From contig CACYCE010000013.1 of the NCBI GenBank assembly GCA_902772915.1, forward strand, positions 1-43,973: 43,973 nucleotides of DNA, given 5' to 3'. Under the pieces are notes generated by a model. It searched no databases and was not told where the DNA came from. It saw only the letters and a program-made list of their open reading frames with translations. Below, in pieces: positions 1 through 7,995 of the stretch. The stretch is from an uncultured Erysipelotrichaceae bacterium (GTDB lineage: Bacteria; Bacillota_I; Bacilli_A; RFN20; CAG-288). Within the stretch, counting starts at the first letter, position 1. The number at the start of each line of letters is the position of its first letter. The translations under genes and the position numbers were made by a program.

Positions 1-51
1 ACTGAAGATAGACATATAATTATCATTTGTAATAATACTGACTCAATAAAC

Positions 52-83
52 AAAAAAAGCGAACAACTTAATAAAGTGTTCGC
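52..83 (-). terminator. Rho-independent terminator of the tRNA-Lys gene
   Basis: On the minus strand a 7-bp stem (GCGAACA at 83-77 with its complement at 65-59) is followed by seven T residues (58-52). It lies just downstream of the tRNA 3' end, as expected for a single-gene tRNA transcript. Confidence 0.8.
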
Positions 84-95
84 ATTCTAATTAAA

Positions 96-171
<76 letters not shown>

Positions 172-192
172 AAAGCACTTTCGTGCTTAGTT

Positions 193-222
193 ATAATAAA
201 TCAAATAGGGAATATATTTCAA
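193..222 (-). promoter_or_regulatory. Putative promoter of tRNA-Lys
   Basis: On the minus strand there is TTGAAA (222-217), an 18-bp spacer and TATTAT (198-193), about 21 nt before the tRNA 5' end. This fits a vegetative sigma promoter, read by eye only. Confidence 0.55.
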
Positions 223-253
223 GTAAAAATTTATAAATATATTTTAAGACAAC

Positions 254-275
254 AAAAAAAGCACCTTTCGGTGCA
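254..275 (-). terminator. Terminator of the HPr-like gene
   Basis: On the minus strand GCACC (274-270) and GGTGC (265-261) form a short stem with a GAAA loop, followed by a run of T (260-254). It starts about 15 nt after the HPr-like stop codon. Confidence 0.85.
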
Positions 276-289
276 TTCTTGGTTTGGGT

Positions 290-562
290 CTAGAGAGGTA
301 ATGATTCCAATAGATGGAAGAAAGCCATATAGGCGGATTCTTCATCAGCTCCCTCAATAACAATATCGAAACTTCCACCTTTAGGAATGGAAAGAGTGAA
401 AACGTTCATTATTGATTTTAAGTCCGCTTGTTGAGAAGGATCATCTTTATCAACGACCATAGTACATCTAGCGATGTGCTTATTCGCTTCAGCAACTAAT
501 TCCGCGGCAAGTCTGGAAGTCAAGCCATTCTCGTTAGTAACTTTAATACTTAAAGTTTTCAT
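290..562 (-). CDS. HPr-family protein lacking His15 (Crh-like regulatory HPr)
   Basis: A 90-residue protein with the HPr fold pattern throughout. In ordinary HPr the PTS site reads GIHARPA. Here it reads GLTSRLA, so the phosphorylated histidine is Thr15, Arg17 is kept and Pro18 is Leu. The second regulatory site is intact: LKSIMNV with Ser50 aligns with Ser46 of HPr (four extra residues, DPSQ, lie before it). Seryl phosphorylation by HPr kinase is therefore possible but phosphotransfer to EIIA is not. Bacillus Crh has the same logic with Gln15. The gene stands alone with a promoter, an SD of AGGAGG type at 572-580 and a terminator. hprK lies at 12211-13161. The family call is certain; the regulatory role is inferred from the residues. 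Confidence 0.9.
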   Translation of the reverse strand: MKTLSIKVTNENGLTSRLAAELVAEANKHIARCTMVVDKDDPSQQADLKSIMNVFTLSIPKGGSFDIVIEGADEESAYMAFFHLLESLPL

Positions 563-589
563 ATATATCAGACTCCTCCTTATAGGAAG

Positions 590-619
590 ATTATAAACAA
601 ATTACATTTAAAAAAACAA
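590..619 (-). promoter_or_regulatory. Putative promoter of the HPr-like gene
   Basis: Minus strand: TTGTTT (619-614), 18-bp spacer, TATAAT (595-590). Transcription would start around 583, just before the AGGAGG ribosome binding site. Confidence 0.6.
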
Positions 620-680
620 TGAAATATAAGTCTACCTAACTAAATTGCCCGTATTTTTAATACCTAAGCACAAAATAAGA

Positions 681-1940
681 TTAATCTAATTCGTAATTTA
701 AGGGGAATCTATTTAATAATTGGCTAATAGAAGCCTTTATCTTTTCTTTAATTTCTACAGAATCGACATTTCTTAAAGCCTCGATAATATAGTGGCCAAT
801 TTGTTTAAATTCTTCTTCTTTAAACCCACGAGTAGTCATAGCTGGAGAACCGATTCTAATACCAGAACAGTAAGCCGGACGCTCAGTATCACCAGGGATA
901 GAATTCTTATTTAAGGTGATGTTAATCTCTTCTAAGGTGGTTTGAGCTTTTAAGCCGGTGATACCAAAAGAAGATTTGACATCAACTAATAAGAGGTGGT
1001 TGTCAGTACCGTTAGTAATGACCTTAACTCCGTTTTCCATAAATACGTTAGCGATTGCTTGAGCGTTAGCTTTAACTTGCTTCATATATTCTTTATAAGC
1101 AGGTTGTAAATCTTCGTAGAAGCAGACAGCTTTTGCAGCGATTATATGTTCCAAAGGTCCTCCTTGAGTTTCAGGGAAGACGACTTTGTCAATTTTCTTA
1201 CCTAATTCGACATCGTTAGAGAGGATGATACCTCCTCTAGGGCCACGTAAGGTTTTGTGAGTGGTCGAAGTAACAACGTGAGCGTAAGGAACAGGGTTTT
1301 GATGGAGATTAGTACAGCAAAAACCAGCGATATGAGCCATATCAACCATTAAATAAGCCCCGACTTCATCAGCGATTTCTCTAAATTTTTTAAAGTCTAT
1401 TGCGCGAGGATATGCGGAAGCTCCTGCGATGATTAATTGAGGTTTAACTTCTGAAGCGATCTTTCTGACTTCTTGATAATCTATTAATCCGGTTTCAGTA
1501 TTAACTCCGTAAGTGAAAGATTGGTAATCTTTACCTGAAAAGGAAAGAGGATAACCGTGAGTTAAATGACCCCCAGCATCTAGTGACATACCTAAGATTC
1601 TATCACCGTGGTTTATTAAAGCTCTAATAGCTGCCATGTTAGCTTGGGAACCGGAGTGAGGTTGAACGTTGACATAGTTGGCGTTAAATAATTTCTTTAA
1701 TCTTTCTCTAGCTAAATTTTCAGCGACATCGACATTGACGCATCCGCCGTAATATCTCTTTCCAGGATATCCTTCAGCGTATTTATTAGTCATAATTGAA
1801 GCTTGAGCTTCTCTAACGGCGTTGGAAACAAAGTTTTCTGAAGCGATTAATTCAATGTTATTTTCTTGTCTTAATCTTTCAGCTTTTATAGATTGATATA
1901 ATTCAGGATCGAATTCCTGTAGTTCTTTGTTGTTAATCAT
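681..1940 (-). CDS. glyA: Serine hydroxymethyltransferase
   Basis: A 419-residue cytosolic PLP enzyme that interconverts serine and glycine while loading one-carbon units on tetrahydrofolate. Full length for the family. The PLP lysine is K229 in the motif [14 protein letters not shown], and the N-terminal IELIASENF and the HSGSQAN segment near residue 95 are typical substrate and cofactor contacts. The start at 1940 is supported by GAGGAA on the minus strand just upstream. The gene precedes the HPr-like gene on the same strand, but the 118-nt gap holds a separate promoter for HPr and I see no clear terminator for glyA. Confidence 0.97.
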   Translation of the reverse strand: MINNKELQEFDPELYQSIKAERLRQENNIELIASENFVSNAVREAQASIMTNKYAEGYPGKRYYGGCVNVDVAENLARERLKKLFNANYVNVQPHSGSQANMAAIRALINHGDRILGMSLDAGGHLTHGYPLSFSGKDYQSFTYGVNTETGLIDYQEVRKIASEVKPQLIIAGASAYPRAIDFKKFREIADEVGAYLMVDMAHIAGFCCTNLHQNPVPYAHVVTSTTHKTLRGPRGGIILSNDVELGKKIDKVVFPETQGGPLEHIIAAKAVCFYEDLQPAYKEYMKQVKANAQAIANVFMENGVKVITNGTDNHLLLVDVKSSFGITGLKAQTTLEEINITLNKNSIPGDTERPAYCSGIRIGSPAMTTRGFKEEEFKQIGHYIIEALRNVDSVEIKEKIKASISQLLNRFPLNYELD

Positions 1941-2040
1941 TTTATGTTCCTCTTCAATATATATAAGTATACTATTTAATTACATTATTAATGATAAATT
2001 CATTTCCTATGATATATAATTTTTTATATAAGGATTGCTT
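1941..2040. promoter_or_regulatory. Divergent promoter region, glyA / MBL hydrolase
   Basis: AT-rich gap between divergently read genes. On plus, TATAAT lies at 2015-2020 upstream of the AAGGA ribosome binding site at 2030-2034. On minus, TATACT lies at 1971-1966 upstream of glyA. Convincing -35 boxes are not visible for either, so exact starts are uncertain. Confidence 0.4.
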
Positions 2041-2667
2041 ATGATAAAGGCTTTTAAAGAAGAGAATGATTTTGATGAATTAGTCGCTAATACTTATGTG
2101 GTGGGAGTGGGAGATGATTGCATAGTTGTCGATTTAGGCAAATGTAGTCAGAGATTAATTGATTATATCAATCACACTTACAAAAAAGTTTTAGGTATTT
2201 TATTAACTCACGCTCACGTCGATCACATTAGAGGGGTCGTGCCTTTTTTAAAACACTTTAATTACGATATACCTGTTTATTTACACGGCGATGATTATGA
2301 AATGATTGTCAATCCTTCTTTAGCCAGTGCGGGAATGGATACTCCTGATACTAATTTTGATCCTCAATTAGTCAAAGATGATGAAATATTGGAATTTAAT
2401 GATTTGAAGATAAAAGTAATTCATACTCCTTTCCACACTAAAGGGAGCGTGTGTTATTTAGATGAAGAAGATAACGCTCTATTTACTGGGGATACTTTAT
2501 TTAAAGAATCTATAGGTAGAACCGATTTGTATGGGGGAGATTCTTCCTCAGTCTATCCTTCTTTAACTAAATTAACTTGCTTAAATGAAATGTTAGTATG
2601 CTTTCCTGGACATGGAAGCGTAACAACAATTAAAGCTGAGAAGGCTAATAATCCCTTCTTGCATTAG
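2041..2667 (+). CDS. Metallo-beta-lactamase-fold hydrolase (glyoxalase II-like)
   Basis: A 208-residue MBL-fold hydrolase. The metal-binding motif THAHVDH places H57, H59, D61 and H62, and further ligands are visible at H132, D151 (FTGDTLF) and H191 (PGHGS). This is the layout of small YcbL/glyoxalase II-like thioester hydrolases; the substrate cannot be told. An in-frame TTG at 2035 could extend the protein by two residues, but AAGGA at 2030-2034 is correctly spaced only for the ATG at 2041. It is the first gene of a compact plus-strand run with the DUF368, pseudouridine synthase and phosphatase genes. Confidence 0.9.
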   Translation: MIKAFKEENDFDELVANTYVVGVGDDCIVVDLGKCSQRLIDYINHTYKKVLGILLTHAHVDHIRGVVPFLKHFNYDIPVYLHGDDYEMIVNPSLASAGMDTPDTNFDPQLVKDDEILEFNDLKIKVIHTPFHTKGSVCYLDEEDNALFTGDTLFKESIGRTDLYGGDSSSVYPSLTKLTCLNEMLVCFPGHGSVTTIKAEKANNPFLH

Positions 2668-2677
2668 AAAGGCGATA

Positions 2678-3658
2678 ATGATGTCTGAAGAAAAAGTCGA
2701 AAAAGTAGATGATAGTTCTAAGAGAAAGAAAATCTTGGCTTGGTTTTTAGATTTATTAAAAGGTGCTTTAGTAGGTCTATCTAGCAATATTCCTGGTGGT
2801 AGTGGAGGTACTACCGCTTTAATTGTAGGAATCTACGATAGATTGATTAATGCAGTAGCATCTTTAATTAAGCATTTTAAAGAATCATTCTTGATACTTC
2901 TTCCTATTGGTATAGGTGTTATAGGTGGATTTGCTGCTACTATTAAACCTATGGAATTGGCTATGGGCAATATACCTTTTGGGATATCTTGCGTCTTTGT
3001 TGGATTGATTTTAGGAACTAGCCCTATTCTAATTAACAAAGTTAAAGGCCCTGTTAAAATTAGCGGTATCATACCTTTTATAATCGGTCTAGGTCTAATG
3101 ATCGGCTTGTGTTTTGTACCTGGTATGGCTCAATTTGATTTATCTAAGGTAACTGTTGGAGCTATATTCATGACTCTAGCTATGGGTATAGTGGCGTCTT
3201 TCGCTTTAATTATCCCTGGAGTAAGCGGAGCGATGTTGCTGTTTGTCTTCGGCTTTTACAATCCTATTTTAGGAGTCTTAAATGACTTTATTAAATACCA
3301 TAACAATATGGGTTTAGATGTAATCTTTATTATCGTATTTGTCGTTGGAGTTTTAGTGGGATTCTTCGGAGCGAGCAAAGCCATGAAGTTCTTATTAACT
3401 AAATATTCCTACCAGACGTACATGGGTATATGCGGATTTGTTTTAGGATCTATATTCTCAATCTTCTATCCTTTTATTGTATCTAAAGATACTACAGGTA
3501 GGTTCGTCAATGGTTTATATCCTTCTACTTTAAATATGAATATGCACATCGTTTTAGGTGTGATTTTATTAGTGGTAATAAGTGTAGGCTTATTCTTCTT
3601 AACTAGATGGGCTCAAAAGAAGAAAGAAACTAGTGTAAAAGAAGATGAGACTCGATAA
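2678..3658 (+). CDS. DUF368 membrane protein (PopT-type undecaprenyl-phosphate translocase family)
   Basis: A 326-residue multi-spanning membrane protein. Two related half-motifs mark an internal repeat: IPGGSGGTTALIVGIYDRLI at about residues 38-57 and IPGVSGAMLLFVFGFYNPIL at about 179-198. These are typical of DUF368. Some members (PopT) have been shown to recycle undecaprenyl phosphate across the membrane, so a role in envelope lipid-carrier recycling is likely but inferred. Charged tails lie at both ends. An adjacent second ATG (2681) is equally possible. Its 3' end overlaps the following pseudouridine synthase gene by 14 nt, which indicates co-translation. Confidence 0.88.
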   Translation: MMSEEKVEKVDDSSKRKKILAWFLDLLKGALVGLSSNIPGGSGGTTALIVGIYDRLINAVASLIKHFKESFLILLPIGIGVIGGFAATIKPMELAMGNIPFGISCVFVGLILGTSPILINKVKGPVKISGIIPFIIGLGLMIGLCFVPGMAQFDLSKVTVGAIFMTLAMGIVASFALIIPGVSGAMLLFVFGFYNPILGVLNDFIKYHNNMGLDVIFIIVFVVGVLVGFFGASKAMKFLLTKYSYQTYMGICGFVLGSIFSIFYPFIVSKDTTGRFVNGLYPSTLNMNMHIVLGVILLVVISVGLFFLTRWAQKKKETSVKEDETR

Positions 3659-4373
3659 ATTTCTCTCTGACTCCGGTTTAGGAAGTAGAAGGCACGTGCG
3701 TAAATTCTGTCGACATGGTTTTGTTAAAGTCGACGGAATTGTTATTAAAGATGAAGCTTATAAAGTTGAACCTTCTATAAATAAAGTTACTTATTTAGAT
3801 GAAGAAGTAATCTACGAAGAACACTTTGTCATATTAATTAATAAACCTAAAGGGTATATGTCTTCTAATATCGATGAAGCTTATCCTTCAATATTGAGAA
3901 TTTTACCGGAAAAGTACGCTAAAAGGGCAGTCTTAGTCGGAAGATTAGATGTTGATACTACCGGAGTATATTTAATTACTGACGATGGTAAATTGGCTAA
4001 TAGAATTATCAATCCTCACTTCGGATTTGAGAAAGAATATCAAGCTAGGTTAACTCGTTCTTTAGAAGAGAAGACTAAAAATGAAATTCTTCTTAAGGGA
4101 GTGGATTTAGATGGTGATATTGTCATACCTAAGAAGATAGAAATTATCGAACCTGATTTAGTAAATATCATCGTCTCTGAAGGTAAATATCATGAGATTA
4201 AAAGAATATTTAAAAGATATGGTAACGAAGTTATTGATCTTAAAAGGACCAGGTTAGCGTATATCACTTGTGAAAATCTCAAAGAAGGGGAATATAGATT
4301 GTTTTCTGAAGAGGAGATTGATAAACTTAGAAAAGAAGTCGGGTTACCTTCTTACGAAGAGGAGTTTAATTAA
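3645..4373 (+). CDS. RsuA/RluB-family rRNA pseudouridine synthase
   Basis: A 242-residue enzyme that isomerises a uridine in rRNA. The N-terminal S4 RNA-binding domain starts MRLDKFLSDSGLGSRR (residues 1-50). The catalytic motif GRLDVDTTGVYLIT has Asp102, and a later segment GKYHEIKRIFKRYGNEV is the usual RsuA/RluB C-terminal pattern. The length fits RsuA (16S U516) slightly better than RluB, but I cannot assign the target. It overlaps the DUF368 gene by 14 nt and is followed after 2 nt by the phosphatase, so all three are probably one transcript. Confidence 0.92.
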   Translation: MRLDKFLSDSGLGSRRHVRKFCRHGFVKVDGIVIKDEAYKVEPSINKVTYLDEEVIYEEHFVILINKPKGYMSSNIDEAYPSILRILPEKYAKRAVLVGRLDVDTTGVYLITDDGKLANRIINPHFGFEKEYQARLTRSLEEKTKNEILLKGVDLDGDIVIPKKIEIIEPDLVNIIVSEGKYHEIKRIFKRYGNEVIDLKRTRLAYITCENLKEGEYRLFSEEEIDKLRKEVGLPSYEEEFN

Positions 4374-4375
4374 AT

Positions 4376-5461
4376 ATGATTAAGTCAGATTTTTCTAATA
4401 ACATAATCACTATCTCTAATTCTATTTTGAAATATTACGGAGTAGAACCTCTTCACGAGACTAATAAGTATTTAGATGAGATATTATCTAAAAAAGGACC
4501 TTCTAGAAAGATATGTTTATTTCTTTTAGATGGATATGGAACTTATATTCAAGAAAACTTTAAAGACGAAACTCCTTTAATTTATAAGAATAAGAAGTTT
4601 GAAATAACTTCAGTTTTCCCTCCCTCTACTGTTCCTTCTACAACTGGCTTACTTTCTGCGACTTACCCTTGTGAAAATGGCTATTTAGCCTGGACTAGAA
4701 AATTCAAAGAATTCGATATCCCTATTACAGTTTTTCCTTCAACTTATATAGGAGGGGATGTCGTCTGCTCACCTAGAGTTGAAGAATTGTTACCTTGTAA
4801 AGATATCTTTACGATGATTAATGAAAAAGGAAAATATAAAGCTTTAGAAATTAAAGGTCTAGATCATCTTTATCATCGCGATGTTAATTCTTTCTTTAAA
4901 GCTGTTAACAAAGGTTTAAAACGTTATGATTTCACTTACGCTTACTGGGTTGATCCTGATGCAACTTTACACGAAAAAGGCACCAAGTCTCCAATAGTTG
5001 GAGAAAAGCTCCACATTTTAGATGAGAAGATAAATAAACTCGCTAAAGAGAATAAAGATGTTACTTTTGTAATATTAGCGGATCACGGTCATATCGATGC
5101 TAAATATTATGATATTGAAGATTATCCTGATGTTTTAGAGCTTCTATCCAATCCTTATTTAGGTTTAGAGCCTCGCTGTCCTTGCTTCTATGTATCTAAG
5201 GAGAATAAAGAGATACTTTACAATAAATTAAAAGATTATTTTGGTCAACATTTCGATGTTTTTTACAAAGAAGAAGTTTTACAACAGCAATTGTTCGGTA
5301 AAGGTAAATTTCACCCTAGTTTTGAAGAAGGCATAGGAGATATCTTAATGGTTTCTAACGATGAGTGGTGTTTAGCTCAAAAGACTAATTACAAATTAGT
5401 ATCCGCTCATTCTGGAGGAACTAAAGACGAGATGTACATCAACGTTGCAATCTTAAATTAA
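4376..5461 (+). CDS. Alkaline-phosphatase-superfamily phosphodiesterase/nucleotide pyrophosphatase-like enzyme
   Basis: A 361-residue soluble protein with the metal-site layout of type I phosphodiesterase/nucleotide pyrophosphatases: D52 in FLLDGYG, the Thr nucleophile region STVPSTTG (about 84-91), D193 and H199 in YWVDPDATLHEKG, D236-H237 in ILADHGH, and H345 in SAHSGGT. There is no signal peptide, so it should act in the cytosol. The substrate is unknown; it could be a nucleotide, phospholipid headgroup or sugar phosphoester. It closes the run that starts at 2041 and is followed by a terminator. Confidence 0.88.
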   Translation: MIKSDFSNNIITISNSILKYYGVEPLHETNKYLDEILSKKGPSRKICLFLLDGYGTYIQENFKDETPLIYKNKKFEITSVFPPSTVPSTTGLLSATYPCENGYLAWTRKFKEFDIPITVFPSTYIGGDVVCSPRVEELLPCKDIFTMINEKGKYKALEIKGLDHLYHRDVNSFFKAVNKGLKRYDFTYAYWVDPDATLHEKGTKSPIVGEKLHILDEKINKLAKENKDVTFVILADHGHIDAKYYDIEDYPDVLELLSNPYLGLEPRCPCFYVSKENKEILYNKLKDYFGQHFDVFYKEEVLQQQLFGKGKFHPSFEEGIGDILMVSNDEWCLAQKTNYKLVSAHSGGTKDEMYINVAILN

Positions 5462-5490
5462 CTGCATTTAGAAATGAATGCAGTATTTTT
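5462..5490 (+). terminator. Terminator after the phosphatase gene
   Basis: CTGCATT (5462-5468) pairs with AATGCAG (5477-5483), followed by a T-rich run. It begins immediately after the stop codon and separates this operon from the metal-resistance operon. Confidence 0.8.
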
Positions 5491-5508
5491 ATTTTGATAT
5501 AAATTTTC

Positions 5509-5537
5509 TTTACATGTATTAGTAGGGGTGCTATATT
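5509..5537 (+). promoter_or_regulatory. Promoter of the metal-sensor/ATPase operon
   Basis: TTTACA (5509-5514), a 17-bp spacer and TATATT (5532-5537). The expected start of transcription falls at the beginning of the palindromic operator, so repressor binding would block initiation. Confidence 0.75.
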
Positions 5538-5543
5538 ATAAAT

Positions 5544-5569
5544 AACGTATGAACATTTATTCATACGTT
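5544..5569 (+). promoter_or_regulatory. SmtB/ArsR-type operator palindrome
   Basis: A perfect inverted repeat with 10-bp arms, AACGTATGAA (5544-5553) and TTCATACGTT (5560-5569), separated by CATTTA. The core TGAACATTTATTCA matches the 12-2-12 operators known for SmtB/CzrA/CadC-type metal sensors. It sits between the -10 box and the start codon of the sensor gene. Confidence 0.88.
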
Positions 5570-5585
5570 CAAAAGAGGTGCGCTT

Positions 5586-5930
5586 ATGGCTGATTTGGAA
5601 AACAAGGTTCATCCTGAATTAATTAAAAAAGTTCAAGAGCAGATGTTAGTCGATGAAGAATTTAATAAATTAGGAAATTTATACTACGTCTTTTCCGATC
5701 CTGTTCGTATTAAGATTATTTTTTTGTTAGTTATTTCTGAAATGTGCGTTTACGATATTTCAACTTTAATTAATGCGACTCAATCTAATGTCTCTCATCA
5801 TTTAGCAATTTTAAAAAGCAACGACTTGGTATCTTTCTACAAGAAAGGTAAGCAAGTTATTTATTTTCTTAAAGACGATCACGTCAAGAGAATCTTCCAA
5901 CTTGGCTTAGAGCACATCAGAGAAAAATAA
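5586..5930 (+). CDS. ArsR/SmtB-family metal-sensing repressor (alpha5-site type)
   Basis: A 114-residue winged-helix repressor. The recognition helix region is ATQSNVSHHLAILKSNDL (about residues 64-81). Near the C terminus D97, H99, H110 and E113 reproduce the D-x-H-(10)-H-x-x-E alpha5 metal site of SmtB/CadC, which binds Zn(II) and related ions. The alternative alpha3N cysteine site is not complete: EMCVYD keeps one Cys and there is no N-terminal Cys. The protein probably releases its own operator upon zinc (or Cd/Pb) binding. It is followed after 12 nt by the P-type ATPase gene that it presumably controls. Confidence 0.92.
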   Translation: MADLENKVHPELIKKVQEQMLVDEEFNKLGNLYYVFSDPVRIKIIFLLVISEMCVYDISTLINATQSNVSHHLAILKSNDLVSFYKKGKQVIYFLKDDHVKRIFQLGLEHIREK

Positions 5931-5942
5931 TAGGTGATTTTT

Positions 5943-7871
5943 ATGGAAGAAAAATCTTGTTCTTGCTGCAAAATAGATGAAGATGAGGGGGAAGAAGGAG
6001 AATTTTTAGGCTGGCCTTTTAAGGAAGGATTAGCAAGAGGTATTTTTACTTTCGCTAAAGTTATTATTTCTCTAGCCTTGGTCTTATGTGCTGAATATAT
6101 TCCTAATATACCTGTAAGTTGGTTTTACTTCATGGTTTATTTTGGGTACGCTTTAATCTCTTACGATGTTATTGTTACGGCGATTTATTCTATAATCCAC
6201 AAAGAATTCTTCAATGAAACTATCTTGATGCTTTTAGGTACAGGAGGAGCTTTATATATTAAAGCCTTCCCGGAAGCTATATTCGTTTTATCTTTCTATC
6301 AGATAGGTGAATTCTTTGAAGATCTAGCATCGGATAAAGCTAAAGACTCAGTCGAGAAGTTAATTAACGATATGCCTTTATATGCGCATTTTGTTAACGA
6401 CAATGATCAAATCATCGAGAAACAACCGGAAGATTTGAAAATAAACGATATTATCAAGATCCTTCCTGGAGAGAAAATACCAGTTGATGGGATCGTTATT
6501 AAAGGTTCTTCAGAATTAGATACTTCTTCTTTAACTGGTGAATCTATTCCTTTGAGAGTAGAAGAAAATAACCAAGTAATCTCCGGATCTATAAATATGG
6601 ATGGAGTTTTATTTATTAGAGTAAATAAAGAATTTAAAGATTCTACTTTATCTAAAATTTTAGATTTAATTAATTCTGAAGAAAAAGGAAAATCTAAATC
6701 GGAGAAATTCATCACTAAATTTTCTAGATATTACACTCCTATTGTTATCTTATTGGCCATATTAGGATTTGTAATCTTGTTTGGATTAAGCGGATGGAAT
6801 GTTAACGAAGGTTTAAACAAGGCTATATATCAAGCTTGTAATATGTTAATTATTTCTTGTCCTTGCGCTTTAGTTATTTCTATTCCTCTATCTTTCTTTA
6901 TATCTATAGGACGTAGTTCTAAAGACGGCATTTTAGTAAAAGGAGGGCAATCTTTAGAAAATTTATATAGAGCTAAAACTTTCGTCTTTGATAAAACCGG
7001 AACTTTAACCCAAGGGAAGTTTGAGGTTAAAGAATATTCTTCTGAGGAAGCTCTAAAATTGATAGCATCTATAGAGAATAATTCCACTCACCCTATAGCT
7101 AAATCTATTTTGGATAAATATGGAAAGAATGAATTTGTGAATTTTGATTCTATCGAGAATATTCCTGGTAAAGGTATTAAAGCTACTAAAGATAAAAAAG
7201 ATTATTATTTAGGGGATTATTCTTATGCTGTTAAATACAATCCTTCTATAGAAAAGAAAGATACTCCTTATAAAGTTATTTATTTAGTAAGTGAAAACGA
7301 AAATTACGGATATGTAATTATCTCTGATATCATCAAGAAAGAAGCTAAAGAATCTCTTTTCCGATTAAAACAAGAAGGGGTGGAGAAATTAGTGATGCTT
7401 TCTGGAGATAATTCTTCTATAGTCGAAGAAATTAAGAGTGAATTAAATTTAGATTACGCTAAAGGAGAATTGCTACCTGAAGGTAAGTTAGATGAATTAA
7501 ATATTATTAAATCTGAAAGCAAGAAAAAAGTAGCCTACGTTGGAGATGGTATCAATGATGCTCCTTGTCTTTTAGCTAGCGATGTAGGAATATCTATGGG
7601 ACAAGTAGGCTCGGATGCTGCGAATGAATCCAGCGATGTAGTCATAGTTAACGATGATTTAAAATCTCTAGTAAAAGCCAAGAAAATCGCATCGAAAACG
7701 ATGTTGATAGTATTTGAGAATATAGCTTTTATTCTCTTAGTTAAATTGATTATTTTAATTTTATCTTTCTGTGGTATTTCTAATATGTATTTAGCCGCGG
7801 GAGCGGATACTGGTACTCTATTGTTATCCATTCTTAATTCAATGAGATTGTGGCTCCCTTGTAAGAAGTAA
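5943..7871 (+). CDS. P1B-type heavy-metal-exporting ATPase (Zn/Cd/Pb class)
   Basis: A 642-residue membrane pump. Visible motifs: TGES at about 198, the CPC metal-transport motif at 306-308, the phosphorylated Asp350 in DKTGTLT, the HP locus at 383, and GDGINDAP at about 534. Lys601 in the next-to-last TM and Asp622 (GADTG) in the last TM match the P1B-2 Zn/Cd/Pb signature. There is no N-terminal HMA domain; instead a short CSCC segment (residues 6-9) and an acidic stretch are present. A GTG at 5934 could add three residues, but AGGTGA at 5932-5937 is spaced for the ATG at 5943. Second gene of the sensor operon and followed by a terminator. Confidence 0.93.
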   Translation: MEEKSCSCCKIDEDEGEEGEFLGWPFKEGLARGIFTFAKVIISLALVLCAEYIPNIPVSWFYFMVYFGYALISYDVIVTAIYSIIHKEFFNETILMLLGTGGALYIKAFPEAIFVLSFYQIGEFFEDLASDKAKDSVEKLINDMPLYAHFVNDNDQIIEKQPEDLKINDIIKILPGEKIPVDGIVIKGSSELDTSSLTGESIPLRVEENNQVISGSINMDGVLFIRVNKEFKDSTLSKILDLINSEEKGKSKSEKFITKFSRYYTPIVILLAILGFVILFGLSGWNVNEGLNKAIYQACNMLIISCPCALVISIPLSFFISIGRSSKDGILVKGGQSLENLYRAKTFVFDKTGTLTQGKFEVKEYSSEEALKLIASIENNSTHPIAKSILDKYGKNEFVNFDSIENIPGKGIKATKDKKDYYLGDYSYAVKYNPSIEKKDTPYKVIYLVSENENYGYVIISDIIKKEAKESLFRLKQEGVEKLVMLSGDNSSIVEEIKSELNLDYAKGELLPEGKLDELNIIKSESKKKVAYVGDGINDAPCLLASDVGISMGQVGSDAANESSDVVIVNDDLKSLVKAKKIASKTMLIVFENIAFILLVKLIILILSFCGISNMYLAAGADTGTLLLSILNSMRLWLPCKK

Positions 7872-7878
7872 AATAAAG

Positions 7879-7903
7879 CCTCACTTCAAAGTGAGGTTTT
7901 TTT
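7879..7903 (+). terminator. Terminator of the metal-resistance operon
   Basis: CCTCACT pairs with AGTGAGG around a 4-nt loop, followed by seven T residues (7897-7903). Confidence 0.92.
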
Positions 7904-7995
7904 AATAATAAAAGCGTTTAATTGTTTGCTCTTTTTGAAGTCTAAATCTTCAACATATTGTAAACTATATATGTTAAATAGAAAGAAGATAATTT

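Noticed and set aside
601-680. Possible terminator or regulatory element after glyA
   Set aside because: Only a weak GTATT/AATAC stem can be drawn, with no T tract in the right place on the minus strand.
7952-7975. Inverted repeat AACATAT/ATATGTT before the helical protein gene
   Set aside because: Short arms made almost entirely of A and T with a 10-nt spacer are expected by chance in this AT-rich sequence, and no promoter is aligned with it.
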